DNA from: Subtercola sp.
Lineage (GTDB): Bacteria > Actinomycetota > Actinomycetes > Actinomycetales > Microbacteriaceae
Direction of reading: 5' to 3'
NCBI GenBank assembly: GCA_025463745.1
Contig: JAODBB010000217.1
Coordinates: 20,790-84,789, forward strand
Length of the DNA stretch: 64,000 nucleotides
In this document: positions 1-9,607 of the stretch, piece after piece
How positions within the stretch are numbered: the first letter of the stretch is position 1
Layout: each line of letters begins with the position of its first letter
Notes under the pieces: model-generated
What the model saw: only the letters and a program-made list of their open reading frames with translations
Told to the model about the DNA's origin: nothing
The model's database searches: none
Program-made: the position numbers and the translations under genes

Positions 1-6
1 CCAACT

Positions 7-1065
7 ATGAAAGTTCCCGCCGCCCCGCTTGCGCTCGACGACCTCGATCGTCGCATCGTCGCGGCCCTTCAGCTGGATCCTCGGGCGTCGTGGTCGCAGA
101 TCGGCAAGATGGTGAACACGTCGGAGACGACCGCGCTGCGGCGCGTGCAGCGGCTGCGCGACACCGGTGCGCTGATCATCTCGGCGTCGCCAGACCCGCA
201 GCGCTGCGGCTTCGGCCAGCCGGTGCTGCTGTACTTCCGCACCATCCCGGGCATGAAAGAGAGCCTGGCCGACCAGCTGGCGCAGCGTTCCGACATTCGG
301 TACGTCTCGCAGGTGACCGGCCGCGCCGATGTGATGTGCGAGCTGATCGCCCCCGACAGCCGATATCTCGCCGACGTGCTCATGCACCAGCTGCCGAAGA
401 CCGAACTCTTCTCGAGCAGCCGCACCGAAGTCGTGCTCAAGCGATTCAAGACCCGCGACCAGTGGAGCACGACCCTCCTCGACGGCATGAAGTCGACGCC
501 GGATCCCGGCCCCCAGATGACCGACGAACAGCTGCCGAAGCTCGACTCCACCGACCTGCAGATTCTCGCCGGGCTGAGTATCGACGGCCGGCGAAGCTAC
601 GCTGACCTCTCGACCGAATTGGGCATCAGCGAAACGGTGGTCGGGCGTCGCATGCAATCGATGATGTCGGCCAAACAGCTCGAATTCGTGGCGATGGTCG
701 ACCCCACGACACTCGGGTTCCAGATGGAGGCGATGCTGCACCTTCACGTCGACCTGGCGAAACTCGACGACACTGCTCGGGCCGTGGCCGAAATGCCCCA
801 GGCGCGGTATGTCTCGGCGACCAGCGGCGACTCCGACCTGATCATCGACGCGGTGTTCCGCGACGCCAGCGCCCTCTATGACTTCGTTTCGGCAACGCTC
901 GGCAAGCTGAGCGGCATTCGAGACGTGGAGATCGACATCGTTCTCGAAGCGATCAAACGGGACTACCGATATCCGTTGTTCTCGCGAGTCGAAGATCGCG
1001 AGACCGAAGAGAGCGTGTCGGCCGGTTCGTTCACGCACGCCTGGCGAGGCCCGACGTTGGTCTAG
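7..1065 (+). CDS. Lrp/AsnC family transcriptional regulator with two HTH-RAM modules
   Basis: Two AsnC-type HTH segments in one 352-aa ORF (LDDLDRRIVAALQLDPRASWSQIG and LDSTDLQILAGLSIDGRRSYADLS), each followed by a ligand-binding-like region. Confidence 0.85.
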   Translation: MKVPAAPLALDDLDRRIVAALQLDPRASWSQIGKMVNTSETTALRRVQRLRDTGALIISASPDPQRCGFGQPVLLYFRTIPGMKESLADQLAQRSDIRYVSQVTGRADVMCELIAPDSRYLADVLMHQLPKTELFSSSRTEVVLKRFKTRDQWSTTLLDGMKSTPDPGPQMTDEQLPKLDSTDLQILAGLSIDGRRSYADLSTELGISETVVGRRMQSMMSAKQLEFVAMVDPTTLGFQMEAMLHLHVDLAKLDDTARAVAEMPQARYVSATSGDSDLIIDAVFRDASALYDFVSATLGKLSGIRDVEIDIVLEAIKRDYRYPLFSRVEDRETEESVSAGSFTHAWRGPTLV

Positions 1066-1187
1066 GCCACGTCGAACCAAGCGCCCGCCGCACTGACCCA
1101 CAACAGCACACCCCACAACAGCACCTGTCTCGAAGCGCACTACGGCGCGCTCATTTTCCAGACCCCTCACGCACCTAGGAGAATCAC

Positions 1188-2750
1188 ATGACGAAAGAGT
1201 TCGATCGCCGTTCTTTTCTCAAGACCCTGACCGCTGCGGGCAGCGTCGTGCTGCTCGCCCCGGTGCTCGCCGCCTGTTCGCCGCTCAACAACGCGGCGTC
1301 GTCGCCCAGCGCCTCGGCGTTCGGCAACCCGGTCAAGGGCGGTACAGCAGTGCTGGCCATCCAAGACAACCCGGTCAACATGGATCCGGCAGACGGCCAA
1401 CTGTACTCGTCGCTCCAGGTCTACCAGAACATCTTCAGCACGCTCATCAACGTCGAGGCCGACTTCTCCTTCGCGGCGAACCTCGCGACGACCTGGAAGC
1501 AGGAAGACCCACTGACCTGGTCGTTCACCCTCGTGCAGAACGCGGTGTTCCACAACGGCGACCCGATGACGGCGAAAGATGTCGACTACTCGATCACTCG
1601 CATGAAGACCCACGGTCTTGGTGCCTTCGTCGCCTTCTTCGACTCGGTCGAAGTCATCGACGACTACACCTTCAAGATCCACCTGACGAAGCCGTACGGC
1701 CCGATGGAGGCCACGCTCGCGAGCTTCGTGAACATCGTCAGCCAGAAGGCCGTCGAGAGCCAGGATCCGAAGGAGATGCCGATCGGCACCGGCCCCTACA
1801 TGATGACCGAATGGGTCAAGGGCAGCCACGTCACCCTGAAGCGCTGGGACAAGTATTTCAAGAGCGACAAGCCCTACCTCGACCAGGTCACCTTCCAGTC
1901 TGTGCCCGACGACAGCGTTCGTCTCGCCGGCCTGCAGACCGGGCAGTTCGACTGGATCCAGACCGTTCCGGCGCAGCAGATTCCCGACATCGAGAAGTCG
2001 ACCACGATCTCGCACACCAAGGCCGGCCCGTACTTCCCCTACCTCATCGAACTCAACACCACCGGGGGCCCGTTCGCCAGTCTCCAGGCCCGCCAGGCCA
2101 TCAACTGGGCGATCGACCGCACCGAGATCGTGAAGCTGTCGTTCTTCGGCGCCGCGATCGAAGCCGCCGAGGCAGTGTCAGCCCCCAACCCGTTCTTTTC
2201 GGGTGCGAACTACTACGACGGCGGCCCCGACCTCGACAAGGCCAAGGCGCTGCTGGCGCAGGCGAATCTCACGAGTACCGACCTCGAGATCCTGGTCGAG
2301 CAGGAGGATTCGTCGTACACGCTGATCGCGCAGGTTCTGCAGTCGCAACTGCAGAAGATCGGCCTGAACGCGACGATCTCGACGGCCTCGTCTGCCGACT
2401 ACTTCGGGCGGCTCGCCAGCCAGAAGTTCGACATCGCGGTGACGTACTTCAGTGCATCCCTCGACCCGGCACTCACCTATTACCTGCTCGGGTATTCGAC
2501 GTCGGGCTTCAACTTCACCGGGTACAAGAGCCCCACGCTCGATGCGGCCCTCGAGAGCTTCACGTTCAATCCCGATCAGGATGCCCGCAAGAAGCTCTAC
2601 CCCGACATGGTGAAACTGTTCCAGCAGGAGTCGCCGTTCATCTTTCTTGCGAACCGGTACGCAGAGTACTTCACGAAGACCGACTTCGCCGGCGCCGTCT
2701 CGCTGCCCACGCTCGAGATCCGCGCGGAGGACATGTGGATTTCGAAGTAG
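1188..2750 (+). CDS. ABC transporter substrate-binding lipoprotein, peptide/nickel family (SBP_bac_5)
   Basis: Twin-arginine-like leader RRSFLKTL...LAAC lipobox; family 5 SBP features (NPVNMDPADGQLYSSLQVYQNIF); upstream of permeases. Confidence 0.9.
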   Translation: MTKEFDRRSFLKTLTAAGSVVLLAPVLAACSPLNNAASSPSASAFGNPVKGGTAVLAIQDNPVNMDPADGQLYSSLQVYQNIFSTLINVEADFSFAANLATTWKQEDPLTWSFTLVQNAVFHNGDPMTAKDVDYSITRMKTHGLGAFVAFFDSVEVIDDYTFKIHLTKPYGPMEATLASFVNIVSQKAVESQDPKEMPIGTGPYMMTEWVKGSHVTLKRWDKYFKSDKPYLDQVTFQSVPDDSVRLAGLQTGQFDWIQTVPAQQIPDIEKSTTISHTKAGPYFPYLIELNTTGGPFASLQARQAINWAIDRTEIVKLSFFGAAIEAAEAVSAPNPFFSGANYYDGGPDLDKAKALLAQANLTSTDLEILVEQEDSSYTLIAQVLQSQLQKIGLNATISTASSADYFGRLASQKFDIAVTYFSASLDPALTYYLLGYSTSGFNFTGYKSPTLDAALESFTFNPDQDARKKLYPDMVKLFQQESPFIFLANRYAEYFTKTDFAGAVSLPTLEIRAEDMWISK

Positions 2751-2775
2751 TCATGCGAACAGCTGGAGACGCCGG

Positions 2776-3720
2776 ATGATCCTCCGGCGGCTTCTACTGA
2801 CGATTCCGATTCTCATCGGAACGTCGATCATCGTGTTCGCGATTCTGCGCCTGATTCCCGGCGACCCTGCCGCGGCCATCCTTGGCTCGAACGCCACGCC
2901 CGACATGATCGTGCAGGTGCGCTCGCAGCTCGGGCTCGACCAGCCGATCTACCAGCAGTTCGTGACCTGGATCACCGGCATCGTGCAGGGCGACTTCGGT
3001 CACGACTACATAACCAACCAGTCGATCACCGAAGAACTCGCGGTGCGCCTGCCGGTGACGCTCGAGCTTGCTGCGTTCGCCTTCATTCTCGCCCTGCTCT
3101 TCGCCGTGCCGCTCGGTGTGATCTCCGCCGTGCGACAGGGCGGCTGGCTCGATCGGGCGGTGCGGGCGTTCGCGGTGTTCACCATCGCCATCCCCGACTT
3201 CGTGTTCGGCATTCTGGGCATTCTGGTGTTCGCGCTGGCGTTGTCGGTTGTGCCCTCGTCGGGATTCGTGCCGATCTCGGCCGGGCTCGGTGACAACCTG
3301 CGTTCGCTCGCGGTTCCTGCCGTCGCCCTGGCTCTGGGCCTCGGCGGAGTGCTCATCAGGGTCACCCGCTCGGCGATGCTCGACGTGCTGAACGCCGATT
3401 ACGTTCGATTCGCCAAGGCCAGTGGGTTCGGCGCGGGCACGATCGTCTTCCGGTATGCGCTCCGCAACGCATCCGTTCCCATCGTCACGGTGATCGGGCT
3501 GCAACTGGGCTACCTGCTCGGCGGTACCGTGGTGGTCGAACAACTCTTCGGCCTGCCAGGCGTCGGGCAGCTCATCGTGCAGGCGATGCTGTCGCGCAAC
3601 TATCCGGTGGTGCAGGCCTGCATTCTCGTCTTCGTCGTGGCCTTCATCGTGGCGAACCTCGCGACCGACCTGCTCTATGCCGTTCTCAACCCGAGACTGC
3701 GAAAGGCTGGTGCAGCGTGA
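2776..3720 (+). CDS. ABC transporter permease, DppB/OppB type
   Basis: MILRRLLLTIPILIGTSIIVFAILRLIPGDPA start of DppB family; internal ATG at 2776 of the longer ORF. Confidence 0.9.
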   Translation: MILRRLLLTIPILIGTSIIVFAILRLIPGDPAAAILGSNATPDMIVQVRSQLGLDQPIYQQFVTWITGIVQGDFGHDYITNQSITEELAVRLPVTLELAAFAFILALLFAVPLGVISAVRQGGWLDRAVRAFAVFTIAIPDFVFGILGILVFALALSVVPSSGFVPISAGLGDNLRSLAVPAVALALGLGGVLIRVTRSAMLDVLNADYVRFAKASGFGAGTIVFRYALRNASVPIVTVIGLQLGYLLGGTVVVEQLFGLPGVGQLIVQAMLSRNYPVVQACILVFVVAFIVANLATDLLYAVLNPRLRKAGAA

Positions 3721-4631
3721 GCGTTCAGCTGATGTCAGACGACCTGGCCGTGATGGCTCCGGATGCCGCGCTCCCCGGTGATGCCGTCAGCGATTCGCGA
3801 TTCGGCTCGAGTATCGCCAAGCGCGCCGAACTGGTCGCGGGCGGCTCCCTCGTGCTGCTCGCCGTGCTCGTTGCGATCATCCTTCCGCTCCTCAACCCGG
3901 GCGGGGCGACCGCGGTGGATGCGAGCCAGTCGCTCGCCAGCCCCAGCTTCACGCACATTCTCGGGGCCGACCAGCTCGGCCGTGACCTGTTGACCCGAGT
4001 CGCCGTCGGCTACCAGATCTCGTTGACCATCTCGGTCGGCGCCGTGCTCTTCGCCGTCATCGTGGGCGGGCTGCTGGGCCTGCTTGCCGCCACGGCCTCG
4101 TCATTTTTCGATGGTCTGGTCATGCGGGTGCTCGACGTGGTCATGGCGTTCCCCGCGCTACTGCTGGCGATCGTGGTGGTCGCCCTGTTCGGCGCCGAAA
4201 CCCAGGTGCTGCTCGTGGCGATCGGGGTCGTGTACATTCCGATCATCGCCCGGGTGACACGGGCAGCGGCACTCGAGACCTCGAGCCAGGCCTACACCGA
4301 AGCCGCGCTGGCACGCGGTGCGACGCGGGCTCGAATCGTGTTCCGTCACATCGCACCGAACAGCCTGGGCCCGGTCATCGTGCAGGCGTCGATTCTGATG
4401 GCGGTGTCGATCATGCTCGAAGCCTCGCTGAGTTTCGTCGGTCTGGGTGTTCAGCCGCCGACGCCCTCGCTCGGCCTGATGCTCTCGCAGGGTCGCGACT
4501 TCATGTCGAGCGACCCGTGGGTCATTGCAGCGCCGGCCCTCGCCATTCTGGTGATCGTGCTGGGCTTCACGTTGATCGGCGACGGCTTGCAGAGCTGGCT
4601 CGACCCCAAGAAGAGGGCGATCGCACGATGA
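3717..4631 (+). CDS. ABC transporter permease, DppC/OppC type
   Basis: Overlaps previous stop by 4 nt; DppC motifs (HILGADQLGRDLLTRV; EASLSFVGLGVQPPTPSLGLML). Confidence 0.9.
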   Translation: MSVQLMSDDLAVMAPDAALPGDAVSDSRFGSSIAKRAELVAGGSLVLLAVLVAIILPLLNPGGATAVDASQSLASPSFTHILGADQLGRDLLTRVAVGYQISLTISVGAVLFAVIVGGLLGLLAATASSFFDGLVMRVLDVVMAFPALLLAIVVVALFGAETQVLLVAIGVVYIPIIARVTRAAALETSSQAYTEAALARGATRARIVFRHIAPNSLGPVIVQASILMAVSIMLEASLSFVGLGVQPPTPSLGLMLSQGRDFMSSDPWVIAAPALAILVIVLGFTLIGDGLQSWLDPKKRAIAR

Positions 4632-5446
4632 CAACACTTCTCACCGTCGACGGCCTCGCCGTTCGTTATGCCGGGTCGCGGCGGCCCTCGATCTCGAACA
4701 TCTCGCTGCAACTCGCCGAGGGCGAAGTACTCGGGGTGGTCGGCGAATCGGGCTCGGGTAAGACGACCCTCGGGCTGTCGCTGCTCAGCCTGCTGCCGGC
4801 TGGCGCTGAGATGAGCGGCAGCATTCTCTTCGATGGCCAGCAGATCGTCGGGGCGCCCGAACGCGCGGTTCGGCCCCTTCGTGGAACCCGGCTCTCGACC
4901 ATTGTGCAGAACCCCGCGACCGCGCTGAACCCGAGCTTCTCGATCGGCAGCCAGATGACTGCGCTGCTGCGCCGGCACAAGAAGATCTCGCGCGCCGACG
5001 CACACACCCTCGCCATCGACTGGCTGGCCCGTGTCGGCATCGGCGAACCCGAGAACCGCATGCGGTCGTATGCCCACCAGCTCAGCGGCGGCATGAACCA
5101 GCGTGTCGTGATCGCGATGGCGCTGGCGCTCTCGCCGCGGCTGGTGATCGCCGACGAACCGACCTCCGCCCTCGATGTGACGGTGCAGGCCGCGATTCTC
5201 GGGCTGCTGAAAGACCTGATCGCCGACAGCGGCAGCTCGATGCTGCTGATCACCCACGACCTCGGCGTCGTCGCACAGATGTGCGACAGCGTCGCGGTGA
5301 TGAAAGACGGAGCGATGACAGAGAGCGGGCCCGTGCGGCAGATCTTCCACTCGCCGCAGACGGCCTACACGCGCCAGTTGCTCGCTGCGCAGCCGTCGCA
5401 TGCGGCCTCGTCGCCCGCCGCTCTGCAGAACGAGGTGGTGCGGTGA
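4628..5446 (+). CDS. ABC transporter ATP-binding protein, DppD/OppD type
   Basis: Walker [10 protein letters not shown], signature LSGGMNQRV, Walker [16 protein letters not shown] at 4628 overlaps previous stop. Confidence 0.9.
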   Translation: MTTLLTVDGLAVRYAGSRRPSISNISLQLAEGEVLGVVGESGSGKTTLGLSLLSLLPAGAEMSGSILFDGQQIVGAPERAVRPLRGTRLSTIVQNPATALNPSFSIGSQMTALLRRHKKISRADAHTLAIDWLARVGIGEPENRMRSYAHQLSGGMNQRVVIAMALALSPRLVIADEPTSALDVTVQAAILGLLKDLIADSGSSMLLITHDLGVVAQMCDSVAVMKDGAMTESGPVRQIFHSPQTAYTRQLLAAQPSHAASSPAALQNEVVR

Positions 5447-6333
5447 GCGACGGCGTGCAGGCGCAGGAGTCGCCGCGGGTGGCGCAGTCGGCACAGCCGC
5501 TGCTGCAGGTGGACGCCGTGCGCAAGGAATACGACCGCAGCGGCTCGGTCGGCCGGTTTCGCCGCGCACCGAAAGAGCGGTTCGTGGCGGTAGACGACGT
5601 GTCGCTGACCATCTCGGCGGGCGAGACCCTCTCGGTGGTCGGGGAGTCGGGCTCGGGCAAGTCGACGCTCGGGCGCATGATCTTGGGGCTCACCGAACCG
5701 ACGAGTGGCAGCATCCTGTTCGACGGCGACGACATCACACACCGGGATGCGAGGCGACGGCGCGAACTGACGCGCGAAATCCAGGTGGTGTTTCAAGACC
5801 CGTACTCGTCTCTCGACCCTCGGCAGCGCATCGAAGACATCATTCGTGAGCCGCTCGACATCCACGGCATCGGAACGGTCGCCGAACGGCGACAACGCGT
5901 GGCCGACGTGATGGAGCAGGTGGCATTGTCTGAGCGGATGCGGCGGTTCTTTCCGCACCAGCTGAGTGGAGGCCTGCGCCAGCGCGTGTGCATCGCCTCG
6001 GCGCTGGTGGTGCGGCCGAAACTGATTGTGGCCGATGAGCCTGTCTCTGCGCTCGACGTGTCGGTTCAGGCGCAGATTCTCGATCTGTTCGAAGAGGTGC
6101 AACGGCGAACATCCGTCGCCCTGCTCTTCATCTCGCACGACCTCGGAGTGGTGCGCCAGATCAGCGACCGGGTCGCTGTGATGCGTCGCGGCGAGATCGT
6201 CGAGACCGGGCCGATCGACGACGTCTTCGAGCGGCCGACGCACCCCTACACGCGATCGTTGCTCTCGGCGATACCGCCGGCCGACCCCGATCTGCCGTTT
6301 CAGCCGGTGTTCTACGACGAGGCTGTGTCGTGA
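5443..6333 (+). CDS. ABC transporter ATP-binding protein, DppF/OppF type
   Basis: GTG start at 5443; Walker [31 protein letters not shown]. Confidence 0.9.
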   Translation: MSDGVQAQESPRVAQSAQPLLQVDAVRKEYDRSGSVGRFRRAPKERFVAVDDVSLTISAGETLSVVGESGSGKSTLGRMILGLTEPTSGSILFDGDDITHRDARRRRELTREIQVVFQDPYSSLDPRQRIEDIIREPLDIHGIGTVAERRQRVADVMEQVALSERMRRFFPHQLSGGLRQRVCIASALVVRPKLIVADEPVSALDVSVQAQILDLFEEVQRRTSVALLFISHDLGVVRQISDRVAVMRRGEIVETGPIDDVFERPTHPYTRSLLSAIPPADPDLPFQPVFYDEAVS

Positions 6334-6379
6334 GCGCCGCACTACTTCTCTTCTCCTCTTCTGCGGAAAGGCCCTGATC

Positions 6380-7807
6380 ATGGCTCGAGTTGCGCTCTAC
6401 GGCGGCGGCGGCGCACCCTTCAATCACGCAGCGATTCTGGCGGCGGCGGGGCACGAGGTGGAGTTCGTCTTCCCGGTCGACATTCTGGCCGGGGCTCTCG
6501 CCGGTGTCGACGCATTCGTGATGCCGGGTGGTGGCTACTTCGCGATGCAGGGGCAGCTCTCGCCGCTCGGCGTCGAAGGGTGCCGCACCATCCGTCACTA
6601 CGTCGAGGCGGGCGGAATGTACATCGGCTCGTGTGCGGGCAGCTACGACGCGGCGGCGGTACCCGCGCGTTTTCTCGACGACTGCCCCGAGCAGGCTGAA
6701 CTGCAATTGGTGGATGCACGTGTCTGGAACGACGGCGCGTCGCGGTTCGGTGTCATCCAATCTCCGGGCATCGGTGAGTTGCTGGCGTCGAACGTCGACC
6801 CCGGGCATCCGGTCATGGCGGGCATGCCCGCGGAGTTTCGCATCACGCATTACAACGGGCCGCTCTTCGTCGGAGGCAAGGCGCTCTCAGTGGTGGCAGG
6901 GGCGACATCGAACTTCACGGCGGCCGAGGGGTTCTTGGGCGGCGGCGGATCCCTGCTGATCGATGAGGCGGTGGCGCAGGGCGTTTCGAACATCGTCGCC
7001 GATGAGCGTGGTGAGGGGCGGGTGGTGCTGTTCGGCTCGCACCCCGAGTTCGGCGCATCGCTGACGATGGATGACGCGGGGCTACCGGCGACGATGCTGC
7101 TGAACGCGGTGGCATGGCAGCTGGCGGCGCGGGCCGATGTTTCTCCGGTGGCAGGGGCCGTCAGTAGCGCGGCAGGCGGTGGCTCGGTCGGCGGTGACGC
7201 GGCAGGCGGTGGCTCGGTGGGCGGTGGCTCGGTCGGCGGTGGCTCGGCTGGTGGTGGCTCGGCTGGTGGTGGCCCGGCCGGCGTGACTCTCGCCATCCAC
7301 TCGCCGATCGCGGCCGTCGCCGGCGACCTGGCGGGGCTGCCGGCGCTGGTCGATCGCATTCGTGCGCTCTGTGACGAGCTCGCGGCGCACGCCGGCGAAC
7401 CCGCCTGGCTCAAAACCGACCAGGCCATGTCGATGTTCGGCCACAGCGGGGCGGAGGTGTGGCAGAACGCGCTGCTGCGCATCCCGGAGTTCGCTGTCGA
7501 GGCGCTCGCCGCGGCATCCAGCCTGCCCGACTGGGTGCTCAGCTTTCGCCAGCCCGCCGAATGGATGATCGACGGCGGCTTCTGGGGAGTCGCCCCTCTG
7601 CTCGAACAGACCGCCGCCATGCTCGGGTCGGTGAGTGTCTCGTGGTCGGCTTCGTTCCCAGCCGACGACGGGTACGACCACATGACCGACAGCCCGTACC
7701 ACCTCGTCGCGGGCTCATACCTCGCCGCGGTCGGGCGCGCCTCGGCCGCGGCACTGCTGGCGCGGGCGTTCGCCGCCTCGTCTCGTCGTGGCGAGGCGTC
7801 GCTGTGA
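6380..7807 (+). CDS. BPL_N / class I glutamine amidotransferase-like protein with Gly-rich linker and C-terminal extension
   Basis: MARVALYGGGGA...FVMPGGGYFAMQG...GSCAGSYDAA nucleophile-elbow-like motif of BPL_N domain; GGGSVGGGSAGGG linker. Confidence 0.7.
   Translation: MARVALYGGGGAPFNHAAILAAAGHEVEFVFPVDILAGALAGVDAFVMPGGGYFAMQGQLSPLGVEGCRTIRHYVEAGGMYIGSCAGSYDAAAVPARFLDDCPEQAELQLVDARVWNDGASRFGVIQSPGIGELLASNVDPGHPVMAGMPAEFRITHYNGPLFVGGKALSVVAGATSNFTAAEGFLGGGGSLLIDEAVAQGVSNIVADERGEGRVVLFGSHPEFGASLTMDDAGLPATMLLNAVAWQLAARADVSPVAGAVSSAAGGGSVGGDAAGGGSVGGGSVGGGSAGGGSAGGGPAGVTLAIHSPIAAVAGDLAGLPALVDRIRALCDELAAHAGEPAWLKTDQAMSMFGHSGAEVWQNALLRIPEFAVEALAAASSLPDWVLSFRQPAEWMIDGGFWGVAPLLEQTAAMLGSVSVSWSASFPADDGYDHMTDSPYHLVAGSYLAAVGRASAAALLARAFAASSRRGEASL
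7175..7282 (+). repeat. Imperfect 15-bp tandem repeats (ggcggtggctcggtc) encoding a GGGSV/GGGSA linker
   Basis: Read directly: successive ggcggtggctcggtc / ggtggtggctcggct units. Confidence 0.85.
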
Positions 7808-7813
7808 CCCCGT

Positions 7814-9028
7814 TCAGTCGCCGTCGAGCTCGCTGACTCGACGGGCGTAGAAGTCTCGAACCGGGCCGTTGCGCTCCCGCGAACGAACTCGAACATACGC
7901 CTCGCGAGCAGCCCGGGTTCGCCCGAGACGGCGAAGGATGTCGGCGCGGGCCGCGATCGCTGTGCGCTCCGCCGCTCCCCCAAGCTCCGGCTCGATCGCG
8001 TCGAGCTCGGCGAGCGACCCCACTTCACCGCCCGGCAAGAAACTGCGAGCGACAATTCGGGCGACCTTGGCAGAAGGCGAGGGCCAGCGCTCGATGAGCC
8101 GGTCATACAGCGTGCAGATCGACACCCAATCCGTCTGTTGCCATTCCGACGCCTGCGAGTGAAGCCCCGCGATACCTGCTTCGAGGGCGAACCGCCCGCC
8201 GCCCTGTAACGCCTCGGTTGCCAAGTCGAGTCCCTCAAGAATTTCGCGCCTGTTCCATTCACTCCGGTCGGCGAATTCGAGCGTCACGACCTCGCCACGA
8301 GAATCGATGCGCGTGGATGCGCGAGCATCCGTCAGAAGCAGCAATCCGAGCAGTCCGGCCGTCTCATGGTTCTGCGGAAGCAGCACTCGAAGTCGACGCG
8401 CGAGTTCAATTGCCGTCACAGTCACCGACAGCGACCCTAACTGTTCGCCCTTCAGCGCCGTGTGACCGATGGTGTAGAATAGGTACACCGTGCTCAGAAC
8501 ATCGGTGAGCCGGTCATCCAGCATCAGTGCATCGATCGAACCGAACCGAATCCCTTCGCGCTCGATCTGCCGCTTTGCTCGAGTCAGTCGAGCGCTCAGC
8601 GCGGTGTGGCCAACGAGCATCGCGTCTGCGATCTGCTCCGTCGGAACGCCGCAGACGAATCGCAGAGCGAGTGCGAGCCGGGTCTCTGGCGCCAGGGCTG
8701 GAGTGCACGTGACAAGGAGCAAGCCGAGTCGATCGTCGCCGCCCGGCGATTCTTCGACCGAATCAGGCCTTTCGTCGAGAAGCAGAGGGAGCCGTTCACG
8801 AAGGCGAGCATCCCGTCTCACAGCGTCTATGGCTATTCGCTTGGCAACCGTTGTGACCCACGCGGCAGGATTGATGAGCAGTTCTCGTTCGCGCGATGTT
8901 GCGGCGCGGGCGAAGGCCTCCTGTACGGCATCCTCGGCCAGCTCGAGGCTGCCGGTGAAGCGGATGACCGCCGCAAGGATGCGTGGCCACTCCTGGCGAA
9001 ACGCGGTTTCGAGATCTGGAGTGGCCAC
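7814..9028 (-). CDS. ECF RNA polymerase sigma factor, ECF42/DUF6596-like with long C-terminal extension
   Basis: Sigma70 region 2 (ITGSLELAEDAVQEAFARA-like) and region 4 (LALRFVCGVPTEQIADAMLVGHTALSARLTRAKRQI) plus a roughly 200-aa C-terminal domain. Confidence 0.85.
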   Translation of the reverse strand: MATPDLETAFRQEWPRILAAVIRFTGSLELAEDAVQEAFARAATSRERELLINPAAWVTTVAKRIAIDAVRRDARLRERLPLLLDERPDSVEESPGGDDRLGLLLVTCTPALAPETRLALALRFVCGVPTEQIADAMLVGHTALSARLTRAKRQIEREGIRFGSIDALMLDDRLTDVLSTVYLFYTIGHTALKGEQLGSLSVTVTAIELARRLRVLLPQNHETAGLLGLLLLTDARASTRIDSRGEVVTLEFADRSEWNRREILEGLDLATEALQGGGRFALEAGIAGLHSQASEWQQTDWVSICTLYDRLIERWPSPSAKVARIVARSFLPGGEVGSLAELDAIEPELGGAAERTAIAARADILRRLGRTRAAREAYVRVRSRERNGPVRDFYARRVSELDGD

Positions 9029-9038
9029 GCCCTTATTA

Positions 9039-9407
9039 TTACTGCATCGCCCCGGTTTCCATCACCGGGTAGAGCTCGATCCATCCCCCGGTCGGGCAGA
9101 CGGCAGCGAGTTCGCGAGCTTGCGCGACGTCTTTCACGCCGAGCTTGTAGTAACCGGTCACGACCTCCTTCGCCTCACCGAATGGCCCGTCTGTGTAGAC
9201 CGCCGCCGCGCCGTTGCGCGCAGGAGTGATTCGTACGGCGGTCGAGGGCGGTTGCAGGGCATCCCCGCCCAGAACCTTCGCACCAGCGGCCTCGACCGCC
9301 TGTGCGAATTCGCCGTGCCCGCGCATGGCCTCCGACCATTGCGCTTCGCTGACCAGCGACGGATCCCACGCCTCTTCGACAATCAACACGATGTATTCCT
9401 CAGCCAT
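9039..9407 (-). CDS. YCII-related (DGPF) domain protein
   Basis: MAEEYIVLIVEE...DGPFGEAKEVVTGYYKLGVKDVAQARELAAVCPTGG; immediately upstream of the ECF gene. Confidence 0.85.
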   Translation of the reverse strand: MAEEYIVLIVEEAWDPSLVSEAQWSEAMRGHGEFAQAVEAAGAKVLGGDALQPPSTAVRITPARNGAAAVYTDGPFGEAKEVVTGYYKLGVKDVAQARELAAVCPTGGWIELYPVMETGAMQ

Positions 9408-9588
9408 GAGCTTCTCCTTTATCTTCAGAAGTCGGCAATGCCGCTTCAACGAATTTTCGATTCACTCTCGCGACGAACGATACCCGCCAGTTTCGACACG
9501 GGTCTGGAAAATATGATGACTTTCCGACGCCAAGAGCCGATCTGCTCTCCCCCTGCAGCCCGAATGATCGGCGTTGGCGACGATTTTC

Positions 9589-9607
9589 ATAGGATAGCCT
9601 TACCTAA
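9589..9607 (+). promoter_or_regulatory. Candidate DtxR/IdeR-type metal box overlapping the ZIP start codon
   Basis: ATAGGATAGCCTTACCTAA matches TTAGGTTAGCCTAACCTAA at 16 of 19 positions by eye. Confidence 0.65.

Noticed and set aside
7160-7285. Short tandem repeats considered as a CRISPR-like array
   Set aside because: Contiguous 15-bp in-frame units without spacers; clearly a coding linker
6850-8262. 470-aa minus-strand ORF spanning the GATase-like and sigma genes
   Set aside because: Overlaps two supported genes in other frames; low-complexity PPPAEPP is only the reverse of the GGGS repeats
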